DNA of 64,000 bases from Gavia stellata. Its lineage: Eukaryota; Chordata; Aves; Gaviiformes; Gaviidae. Below, piece by piece: positions 22,164 to 32,564 of this stretch; position 1 is the stretch's first letter, and the number at the start of each line of letters is the position of its first letter. The notes below the pieces were generated by a model. It did no database searches and had not been told where the DNA came from. It was given only the letters and a program-made list of their open reading frames with translations. The translations under genes and the position numbers were made by a program. The stretch covers positions 61,698,044-61,762,043 of the forward strand of contig NC_082637.1 of NCBI RefSeq assembly GCF_030936135.1, in the 5' to 3' direction.

Positions 22164-23594
22164 TCTACAAAGCTGAAGTAACACAATCTTTGTAAGAATA
22201 TGGAGAAGCTGTTGGCATCTTTGAGTCGGATCTCTAAAAGTTGGGAAGCCAGCCTTTCTTGAAACATTCAGCTTTCCACAAATAGAAAAGTCTTCATGTG
22301 ATGTGTTTGACAAGGTTTGATTTAGAAAGGAGCTTGGAGGTTAATGAATGTGAAGGTTATCTGTTCTGTGGCTGTGCAGGAGACACTTGTAATGCATGCC
22401 AGATGTCAGATTGTAGTAGTGTTTGCTAGTTTAAAAAAATACTGCCTTTCTATCTTGAAGAGAAGACAGTGATATGTACCAGACAGGTTTTTCTAGGCTT
22501 CTAAGGCTGTTCTGACACTTCTGTTGAAGGATGGTAATGGTTCATTTTTCAGTTTATGCACTGTGACTGCTAAAGAGATGAAAGATGCTCTGTGATAGTG
22601 CAGTGTTCGGGACGGAAACTCAGAGTTTTAGCAGATGTCATTACATGTGCTGAAAAGTCACATTTCTGCTGGTGAGATATTGGGGAAAAGTAAGTTCTGC
22701 GAGCAAAGAATTTGGTAAGGGAAAGATTAAGATACTTGCATTGAAAAGTTATTATATTTAAGTTTGGTCATTCTAAATGATTGAAAATACTTTGCTTAAC
22801 TAACTGTCTAATTACTGGGAAAGAAAGCAAACCTGGGGAAATCAGCCACGTAATTACTGTTTGAAAACTGTAACAGTTGTGCTTTAAGACTAGAAATCTC
22901 ATTCATCAACAGTGCAAAGCTGGCTTCTTAACAGAATCCTGGTTCATACGGCACGGTACAACTCTTTAGGTTTTTAGTCCCCTGGGCTAAGCTACTGTAA
23001 TATGGAGGGTCAGATTGAAATCCTACTTCAGGCACAAACATTTAGGTGTCACAGTTCTTGGAAAACCATTCAGGTCCCCGGGAGATTTAGGCAGCTAGTT
23101 GGCTAGCCTAGCTATATAGCATTTCAAGAAACGTAAGTGCCCCTGTAACACTGACAAGAGTTGTTTCCAGTAGGAAATGCCAGTAAGGTGGGTATTTCTG
23201 GATTCCTGTTGCTTGAGAGTGTAGATGTCTTACTGGTAAGATTTTGCACATTAGGTACCTGCCTTCTGCTTGGTATCCAGAGCAGTGAGCCCTCTCCTGT
23301 AAAAGAAACCCAGTGGCCACCATTAAAGAAAACTGGTGGTGTATGGGGAAAGTGAGATTGGATTATGGTAGGCTAATGGTTAGAACAGCTGAATGGAACA
23401 GGACAAATATTGTTTCTGTTCCCTTCTGTCTCAGTGGTTTCAAGTCCCTGTTTTCTGTTTATCAGAAAAATGTCCTAACCACCAAGCTGAAAAAATTGTG
23501 GGTAAAAGCACCTGTACATATACTTTACTCCTGAAGATGGAGCGCAGATAACAGTGCAATAGTTTTTTGCCCAGGAAACACATGTGGAGCACAG

Positions 23595-25077
23595 TGGTGC
23601 GTTGACCTTGGCTGGCTATCAGTTGCCTACCAAGCCACTCTATGAGTCCTCTTCCATAAACAGGGCAGTGGGAGAAAATACGACAAAAAGCTCATTGGTT
23701 GAGATAAGGACAAGGAGATCACTCACCCCAACCACCATCGTGGGCAAAACAGACTCGATTTCAGGAAATTAATTTAATTTATTGCCAGTTGAACAGAGTA
23801 GGATGATGAGAAATAAGAAAAACATCTACAAACACCTTTCCCCCACCCCTCCTTTCTTCCCAGGCTCAACTTCACTTCCAACTCTTCTACCTCATCCCCA
23901 CAAGCAGTGCCAGGGAATGGCAAATGGGTACCGTGGTCAGTTCATAATGCTTTCTGTCTGCCGCTGTTTCCTCCTCATGCTCTCCCCCTGCTCCAGCGTG
24001 GGGTCCCTCTCACGGGAGACAGCCCTTTCTGAACTGCTCGAAACGTTGGTCCTTCCCACAGGCTGCAGTTCTTAGGATAGGATAGGATAGAATATTTCAG
24101 TTGGAAGGGACCTACAATGACCATCTGGTCCAACTGCCTGACCACTTCAGGGCTGACCAAAAGTTAAAGCGTATTACTAAGGGCATTGTCCAAATGCCTC
24201 TTAAACACTGCCAGGCATGGGGCATCGACCACCTCTCTAGGAAGCCTGTTCCAGTGTTTGACCACCCTCTTGGTAAAGAAATGCTTCCTAATGTCAAGTC
24301 TGAACCTCCCCTGGCACAGCTTTGAACCATTCTTATGTGTCCTGTCACTGGATACCAGGGAGAAGAGAGACCAGCACCTCCTTCTCCGCTACCCAGGTCA
24401 CAAGAATGGGAATCTTGCGTGATACCATTACAATCAGTTCTTCACAAACTGCTCCAGCATGGGTCCTTTCCATGGGGTGCAGTCTTTCAGTAACAGACTA
24501 CTCCAGCTTTGGTCCCCCATGGGGTCACAGGTCCTGCCAGAAAACCTGCTCCTGCATGGGGTCCTCACCACAGGCCGCAGCTCCTGCCAGAAGCTCCAGT
24601 GCGGGCTCTTCGCGGGCTGCAGCTTCCTTCAGGGCACATCCACCTGCTCTGGTGTGGGGTCTTCCACGGGCTGCAGGTGGGTATGTGCTCCACCGTGGAC
24701 CTCCATGGGCTGCAGGGGGACAGTCTGCCTCACCATGGTCTGCACCACGGGCTGCAGGGGAACTTCTGCTCTGGCACCTGGAGCATCTCCTCCCCCTCCT
24801 TCTTCCCTGACCTGGGTGTCTGCAAAGTTGTTTCTCTCACAATTTTTCATTCCTCTCTTCCAGCTGCTGTGCAGTGTTTTTTACTGTTTCTTAAATATGT
24901 TATCGCAGAGGCACTGCCACCGTCACTGATGGGCTCAGCTTTGGGCAGCAGCATGTCTGTCTTGGAGCCGGCTGAAACTGGCTCTGTCCAACATGGGGGC
25001 AGCTTCTGGTGTCTTCTCACAGAAGCCACCCCTGCAGCCCCCATGCTACCAAAGCCTTGCCATGTAAAACCAATACA
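23595..25077 (-). mobile_element. Solo-LTR-like element (copy 2), inverted relative to copy 1, interrupted by a CR1
   Basis: Read on the minus strand it starts TGTATTGGTTTTACATGG at 25077, passes through the same tandem CCATGGG/CTGGAGCA-type units as copy 1, has the AATAAATTAA(A/T)TTAATTTCC stretch near its 3' end (about 23768-23782) and ends GTCAACGCACCA at 23595. It is split by a CR1 insertion at 24074-24434. Flanks CACAG and AGCGC do not match, so no target duplication is claimed. It is antisense to PPIP5K2, as copy 1 is antisense to GIN1. Confidence 0.78.
24074..24434 (-). mobile_element. CR1 3' fragment inserted into LTR copy 2
   Basis: On the minus strand this is the end of CR1 ORF2 and its 3'UTR (GGTCCCTTCCAACTGAAATA-type end), followed by repeated ATCCT units instead of the usual octamers. 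The 8-base word CAGTTCTT flanks it on both sides (24066-24073 and 24435-24442). Removing one copy plus the insert restores a continuous LTR (CTGCAGTTCTTCACAAACTG, comparable to GTTCGTGAAGAACTGCAG in copy 1 reversed). Confidence 0.9.
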
Positions 25078-25320
25078 AGCGCTTACCTAGCAAGGAAGAC
25101 TCACAGCTCCTCTTTGTTCTTCAGAATGTTTCTTCAGGTCTCAGTAGAGCGAAACTGAAAGGTGAATAGTCTGTTTTGGAATGAGAGCTGCTATAATTTT
25201 TCTGGTGGATTAATGCATAAAGTACTACATAGTAAGGCTTTGGGAACACTGTACAAAATATTTGCAGTGTTCCTGCAAGCAGAAACAACTTAGCATGTTC
25301 ACAGTTGTCTTTTAGCATAG

Positions 25321-25767
25321 AGAAGGGCGACGAAGCTGGTGAGGGGTCTGGAGCACAAGTCTTACGAGGAGCAGCTGAGGGAACTGGGGTTGTTTAGCCT
25401 GGGGGAGAGGAGGCTGAGGGGAGACCTTATCGCTCTCTACAGTTACCTGGAAGGGGGTTGCAGAGAGGTGGGTGTTGGCCTCTTCTCCCAAGTGACTAGC
25501 GACAGGACAAGAGGAAATGGTCTCAAGTTGCGCCAGGGGAGGTTCAGGCTGGATATTAGCAAAAATTTCTTTCCTGAGAGAGTGGTGAAGCATTGGAACA
25601 GGCTGCCCAGGGAAGTGGTGGAGTCACCATCCCTGGAGGTGTTCAAGGAACGTGTGGACGTGGCATTGTGGGACATGGTGTAGTGGGCATGGTGGTGTTG
25701 GGTTGATGGTTGGACTTGATGATCTTACAGGTCTTTTCCAACCTTAATGATTCTGTGATTCTGTGAT
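25321..25767 (+). mobile_element. CR1 3' fragment in PPIP5K2 intron 1
   Basis: Begins abruptly with AGAAGGGCGACGAAGCTGG, which matches the ORF2 C-terminal region of the other copies, and keeps an open frame (25339-25683) ending ...[17 protein letters not shown]. The 3'UTR and the terminal repeats ATTCTGTGATTCTGTGAT follow. The intact frame end suggests a fairly young copy; it is sense to PPIP5K2. Confidence 0.93.
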
Positions 25768-28410
25768 TATGGCTCTTCATCTGACAGTCTGAGAGCTGTG
25801 CTTGGCTTATAGACACAACCAGGTGGCTGGCTAAAAGCAACAAATAAAGGCTACTCTTCATCTTCTCTTTTGGGAAATTCTTGTCATGCCATCACTTCCT
25901 AACAGATTTTGGAGACTGCCCTACCCCATTGCCTGTATTGGAGGAGACTGGGACAGCAAGGGAGAGCTAGTAGTGGTGACACATTGGACTGGGACAAAAA
26001 GGTGGCAGGGTTCTTGGTGTGGGGAGAGGAAGGTAGTAAAGGTGTAGCTGTCCCTGTGCTGGAGTGCAGTGCAGCAAGTCATCGTGGAGTCCTGGGACAG
26101 TGGGAGGAGGGTGAGTGGGTTGCAGCCTCCTGGTTGGAGTGGATGAAGTCAGTTGCTTTTGAATGGAGCAGAGGGAGAGAGAAGTGTTATGTGGATGCCT
26201 CCCACTTTCTGTCCATGCCACACTGACTGCCAGTGGAGAGGGGAATGTGCAGTGGTCTGCCCTGCCTTCTTTTGATGCTTTGCAGATTACCTATCTTGAT
26301 TTAGAGGGGGAGAGCAGTCTAAATCTTGCATCTAGTTTCCTGTGAAAATACTTACAGAATGAAAAAGAAACTTTGAAAAAGCTTGTATTAATGTGTAGGT
26401 TACTTATGATGGGGGAAGATGCCAGCGTATTGTGAAATCTAGAGCTCGATGTTGGTTTAATGCAAGATTGTAGCAGGTGACTTGATTCCTGTAACGCTGT
26501 GTAGTGCAGCCTTCATAATTGCATCTTTTTCCTTTGCTACATTTTTAGCCTATTTCTTGTATGTTCTGTTGTACACCAGCACAATTTCTTGCCTCGTGTT
26601 ACTGAGCAGAGCTGAGTTACAGAAGATGGTGATAAACTACTTAAGGCTGTTGTTGAAGTTTGTATTTGATGAGGAGAGCTAAAGGCTTTCCTCAGTTTCA
26701 TGTTTCTTAATCCGTCTGTTATACCACTGGACCTTGTAAATTCCAGTAATTATTGGAAACCTTTATATCACTTTGTATTTTCTGTCATTATTGACTCATT
26801 TGGTTTGGTTTGTTGGGGTTTTTTTTTAGCTTGTGTGATATTCTTTGTGGTTGAGGGATATTGGGATAGAGCAGCTCTACATCCTTTTTTAGATTTAGTC
26901 CATCTCAGTAATGGGCTGACAGCTACTACTCACCACCTCACAGGATGTGTGGTAGAACAGAACAACATCTGTGTGTAAATATTAATGTTTTGTATTACCA
27001 ACTACGTGACACAGTAGATATTGAATATTTAAGTAAATTGGAGACGATACGTATCTTTTGCTGCGTAAGGCACAGCAATAAACAAGTTGTGTGGTTTGCT
27101 CACAGTACTGTTTTCAGCAGCTTCTGTGTCTTGACATCTTTTCCCTCTTCTTCTCCCTTCTGCCTGTCCTGTCTCCTTTCTCTTGCTGGTCATCCGTCAT
27201 AGCAGAAATGCTATTCTTGAGCATGGGCTTTGTTAGTAGTTCTACAGTCTCACGCTTAAATCTGAAGTATTATCAAGTTTCTTTGTATCATCTGTAGAAA
27301 ATCGTTACACATCCTCGCAGAGCACTTGGGATCGCAGTTGCTGCTGTTGGCTCTCTCAGAGTTCAGAGTCCGCTGGTTCTTTCTTCTTCCTGTCTCCCCT
27401 CTGCTTCCCCCTTGCCCCCTCCCCATACTTTTTGCCATCAACCCAACAAACTGGCTGTCTTTGGTGGTTTGTTACACCATAAGTCATATTGCAGAATTGG
27501 AATTTTAAAACAGTTAAAATGCCTCAGCCGGACTGAGGCAAACATTTTTGCTGTTAAATGTACTGCTATTAAAATGTTAGGTATAGTGATTCTAGCAGGA
27601 AGATGTTGAAAGCTTTTTGTCATCTCAGTGAGACTACCTGAAAAATTGCTATTGAAATCATTCGGATTTTAACTACTTAATTTGAATTGGAGGAAGCTGT
27701 TAATGGACGCAGATTGAATATGCTTATTCAGACTTTAAAAGGAGCAATACAGGGAGGGGGTGCAGGGGAGTGGGCTGTTTTGTTATTGTTAAGTATATAT
27801 ATGTACAGAATCATTTAACAGGTGAACACCACTTACACTTCTTGTACAGTTACCTGTTTGTTAAATTCCACAATCTAAATGTCACAATGTGCTTTGTAGT
27901 TGTTTTGTTATAATGGCATTTCCAAAAGCTGTTTTCCTGAGTGGTTTGTGATTTAGAAATGTTTTATAACTATTTAATGTACAATTAAATACATTGTTAG
28001 GTTTTTTCTTGACATGACAGATGAGAAGCATTTGTAGTCTAGTTTTGTTCCATTAGTTGCCATTAGAGTGCAGCAGAGGCAGAGTATATTTGTTCTTCTG
28101 ATAGCTGTAGTGACACAAAAGAAAACCTGGTGAAATGCTTCTTTTTATACAGGAGTTGTATATGTTTTTATTAGTATTTGTAACATAGCTGTTAAAATTT
28201 TAAGCCTCCTTAACACGACTGTTCAGACCCCTGCTTCTATGTTGAGCTGATTTGTTGCTGACAGTTACTGGAATGCTAATCTTTATGGTCTAAGTAAATA
28301 TGGGAAATACCAGGGCTGGATTCCTGAGTTGCTGAAACACGTGGAACGGGGACCGCAAAACTATTTGTGGGAAGAGCTGTTAACACTTAGTGACGACTAC
28401 GTTTTGGCAT

Positions 28411-28458
28411 ATTCTTTTAGAATATACTTGTGGAATTCTTTTAGAATATACTTGTGGA
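28411..28458. repeat. Perfect 24-bp tandem duplication
   Basis: The 24 bases starting ATTCTTTTAGAATATACTTG at 28411 are repeated without change at 28435. No third copy. Confidence 0.95.
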
Positions 28459-31400
28459 AGTGGAGAAATGTTCTGTTAGGAAAAAAGTCTGTAGTGGGTT
28501 GCTGGAGTGAACGCTGGACTTGGAGTGCTTAGTAGGCAGCAAAATCTGTGATTCAAATACAGCCCTATTTGTATGTTAATGTTAAGTTTGTCTATGTGTC
28601 ATTTTATGTATTTAGAATGTTACTTTGTATACCTTCCACTAGTAAGTGATGATAATAATAGCAGTTAAACTTAAGGATTTTTACTTCTCCTTTGCAGTGC
28701 ACTATTTCACTGCCGTCTAACTTATTAGGGAAAAACTGAGATGAGTTTATTTTAAGAGGAGAATGTAACACGAGCAGATTTACTGTTTTCTTTAAACATT
28801 TCTTTTTTTCTTTCTTTTTTTTATTTTTTTTGGCCACGATGTATCGTGGGGTGGTCATGAATAGGAAGTTTTAGGACAGGTGGAATGAACAGGCCATACA
28901 TTTGTTTGGAAGTCCTTTTAAGAAACAACGCTGTTTGTTAAATAGTGTTTTTCAAAATTAGCAGAGATTTTTTTTTATCTGTAAGCTGTAAAACAAGCCT
29001 TGTGTAACAGCTGAGGTTTGAAGGGAGCATAGTCTAATTAAGTTTACCTGGAAAGGTCATTGCACGGTAGGACGCTGTTGCCTGGATATTCTTGATTTCT
29101 CTTTGGAAATGGGTCAGTGTATATTGCAACATGAAGCTTTGGGTTTTGACTTGCTTACATTGCAGTCCTCCATGGTTGAGGCATGCGTGTAATCTTCTGA
29201 TGTTCACTGTCTGGTGAGGCTTGTGCTCATGCACCAAGTAAGAGAGGGTCTAACATAGAGCGTCTCTGCCCCTTTATTGCTGCTGCTGCTTACTTATTAA
29301 TACAGAAAAATGGTACTGGGAAGACTCTTCCCTCCTCCAGGGGCAGCAAGATGGAATTCTGCATAGGGCACTGTGTGTTAGAAGTTTCTCCCATCAGCAC
29401 TGACAGTACTTTTGGAGCAGGAAGACAGCTCCATCGTCTTGCTCTGCCGTTTATTATTTCTCCTTGGTGTACAACGTGAGAACCACATTTTTGTCCAAGC
29501 ACGGTCTTACTGCATTTTTGTCATCAAATAACTGTAAGTGTTCTGTAAGTGTGTAAGTTGTTCACTGTAGCTGCACTCAATTACTCTCATATTTCTCTTT
29601 CCATTTCTCTTTTCTTGGTCTCTTTTTATTTCACACACCACAAGAAAGAAGAGGTTCCTCAATTTTTATAGTAGCCAAAGCATTTGGAGGGAAAGAATTT
29701 ATTTCCCATCTCTCAAAGCATTTATTCTAAAAAATAAATAATTTATTCATTATATTCTGACTCAAATTTATGCTAATGACAGTAGCTTACGACATCTGCT
29801 GTCTGGGAGATAAGCTGGTAACCATCAGCAGTCAGAATGCCAATTTATAGGCAATTCAGTGAGTCCATGCAGTAGTTTACAAGCCTGAAAACTGTCAGTG
29901 TCTTTTCCTCATCCTGTGTCTTTGGTCTTATTTTTACAAACTGTCTGAAAACTCTGGGTCCCAGTGACAATAGCATGGAGTGGCAATCTAGTAATTCATC
30001 CACCTTCAGACAGGTGAACAACATAATAAAACTTGCAGAAAACCTTGTTAGCTCTGAGCAGACTATGTGACTGTTCAAAGTCTGTTTTCCACAGGTCTAC
30101 TTGCTACCAATAACACCAACACTCTCCAGATTCTTAAGTCAGGAAGGTAGAAAACCACTGAGTTTCTGATATGTTTGTTAGGGAATTAAGCTTGTCAGGT
30201 TATATCTTTGTGTCATTTATAGACAAATATGTTTTGCTTTCCCTTCAGTCTTTATGTGTATGGTTTCTACTTGCTTTGAGAAGTAATCACTTCGGGTTAG
30301 AGAGACTCGGATAGTGCCAGAGATCCTCATGAAATAGCTAGTCATTAATTGCACACAAACTTCACAACTTCTACTGCTCTTACAAAGTGCACTACGGGAA
30401 TAAGTAGGGGTAAGAAAGCTTAAAAAAACCTCTTTTGATGACCTCCTGCTTATCTGCTTCAAGTGGTTGCTTTTCCTTCTTTATGAGAAAACCTTAGGTT
30501 TTAAAAAGCAGTTAAGACATTTGTTTCCAATTCACAGAATTTGGGTGGTGGGAGGGGAAGCTGGTGCAAGAGGAATTGTTAAACTTCATTTTCAGGCTTT
30601 AACAGTTTTTTGGGGTCTTTTTTGGTTTTAATACCATTTCAGAACTCTGTATTATTTGCCAGTATATGTTGGCCATGACCTCTGCCTTTCTGAAGCTTGC
30701 TAGAAATAGGATTTGGAAAGCTCACTTTCTTCACCCTTTCATAAACATGATTGATTTATCTCAATACCTAATTTCTAACTTGTGGGAGCAAGATTAATTA
30801 GGTGTTTGAAATTTCATTTTATTCTTGTTGCTTGAAGAACAAATGGTCGCAGTTTCATATTATAAGGGAAAGCAGTTTTTCATTAGCGGAATTGAAGGAG
30901 AGCAGATACATAACAAATATATTTAAGAAATGAATCTTTTTAATCCCCTGCTGTCACTCCAGGATCTGTTGTTCGGATCTCAGCTTTAGCTTCTGGATCT
31001 GAAATAGCTCTATTGTTTACTCACACTTAACCTATTGCTCTCTGACTTAGGACAGATTCTGTGTAACTTTTGCTCTGTTTACCACCCTCTTTCACAGGAA
31101 GCTGAATGGTCGATCACCATTGGGAATTTACTATTGCTTCACTTTGTTCATAGAACAGCCAAAGTCATTCTGACAGACATTTAAAGACAAACTCAGTTCT
31201 GCTGAGACATCATTGTTGAACAGCACTTAACGTAATGATCTGACTAATAAACAACCTAAAGCATTTGATCAGATGAGCTTCTAAACAAGTAACTGCTTAT
31301 TAATTTTCTAAGTAGTAGTAATGGATTATAATTAATGGTATATAGCCATGCTCAACTTACAGCAAGAACAGTTACCTAGCTAAAACAACAGAAGACTGAG

Positions 31401-32162
31401 CTCTGAGTCTATATTTCTGTATACAAGTTATTTGGCCAAGATTTTATTTTCACATGACTAGTTAAAAGGGTACAATATGTGTTCACTTCACTAGTACATT
31501 AGTGCTTAGAAGTACTTTTGACAGAAGGCAGTACTAGTATATGTCTCTGTAAATATTAATTTTTCAAATTAATAAACTAAAGCAATTGTTTGTTGGAAAT
31601 AAATAAGCAAACATCAGGCTGGCATATACATTCTGCTTTCACACTGAAAATTCACTCAGTTCTTGAAAGAACAGGTTTCTCTTTAAGAATAGTCCTAATG
31701 GAGGCTTTGTAGTTTTCATTAGCATTTTTGTCCGTTTGCCGTTGCCATTTGATCAGGAAACTTTTGGGGAAAAAACAGTTTATGAGAGGGATGGTGAGAT
31801 AAATATCGCAAAGATTGGAGAAGATTTTTGTTGGTTTGTTTTTTGTATAAAAGATATACTTTGCACTTTACCCTTCTTAAGTCAGGAAAAAAATGCATTT
31901 GATAGTTTTTACTTCTGTGAGTTATATTTTTAAAACGTCTGCGTCAGTAGTTTGAAAATACTTGAAATTATTCCCCCTGCTCTAAACATACATGTAAAAG
32001 TGTAGACTGTGGGTAGTGTGCATGGTTTTATGTCTGATGCTTTCCTCAGGGGTGTGTAAATGTCTAAATGTTTTTTGTCAATGAGCAGGATTTATTTTTA
32101 TGTGCCTTTATCAAGTGGGTTTTTTTCTTTTTGTTGTTTGTTTGTTTGGCTATTTCTTTTAG

Positions 32163-32564
32163 GTTAAAAAGTTGTTCTGTCATCTCAGAGAAGCAGTAGC
32201 CTATTGTGGGTTACTTGGAGCAGCAACTCAAACCAATAATGAGCAGATGATACCAGTTAAGCAGTGTCTGGCAGACAACGTCATTACAGTGGCAACACCG
32301 CACAAGCAACATCGAAGAGCAGGGGACTTTTGTGTTCCCGAGTCAGCGGGAAACATGCCCAGTATCTCAGCTGCCAAAGTGGCTTCAGCTTCCACATAGA
32401 TCTCTATAGAACTTGTAACCATGTCTGTTAGCGCAACAGAGAATGATCCTCCTAGGTTCTTTGTGGGTGGAGAAGATGGAGAAGAATTACTGGATTCAGC
32501 CAGATCTACAGATTATGAACATTTCTATGACCATGGGGAAGAAGAGGAGGAAGAGTATGACTCT
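32163..32564 (+). CDS. PPIP5K2: PPIP5K2 exon 2: 5'UTR and start codon (residues 1-48)
   Basis: The acceptor is CTATTTCTTTTAG at 32150-32162. The first 258 bases are leader, with an in-frame TAG at 32397-32399. The ATG at 32421 (ACCATGT context) opens [20 protein letters not shown] and onward to the acidic EEEEEEYDS. The start is chosen because PPRFFVG matches the family N-terminus. Donor GTATGT at 32565. The long frame running past 32564 is intron. Confidence 0.93.
32239..32399 (+). promoter_or_regulatory. PPIP5K2: Two overlapping upstream ORFs in the PPIP5K2 leader
   Basis: ATG at 32239 gives a 3-codon ORF (ATGAGCAGATGA, 32239-32250). ATG at 32247 overlaps it, opens a 50-codon frame and stops at TAG 32397-32399, 21 bases before the main ATG and in the same frame. 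Such uORFs usually lower translation of the main frame; whether this one does is unknown. Confidence 0.6.

Larger units (their letters stand above)
20252..32162 (+). other. PPIP5K2: PPIP5K2 intron 1 (about 11.9 kb)
   Basis: Runs from the putative leader donor to the acceptor CTATTTCTTTTAG before 32163. It contains a G-run at 21065-21085, short tandem duplications at 21352, 21934, 22124 and 28411, the inverted LTR copy 2 with a CR1 inside it (23595-25077) and another CR1 tail (25321-25767). From about 25770 to 32160 I see nothing beyond unique intronic sequence; the short frames there carry no recognisable domain. Confidence 0.6.

Noticed and set aside
24322-25090. Frames of 156-193 codons rich in Ser, Pro, Gly and Cys
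   Set aside because: These are the reverse of the LTR tandem units, not a gene.
32172-32399. Leader frame starting at 32172
   Set aside because: It begins with TTG, not ATG; only the ATG-initiated uORFs at 32239 and 32247 are reported.
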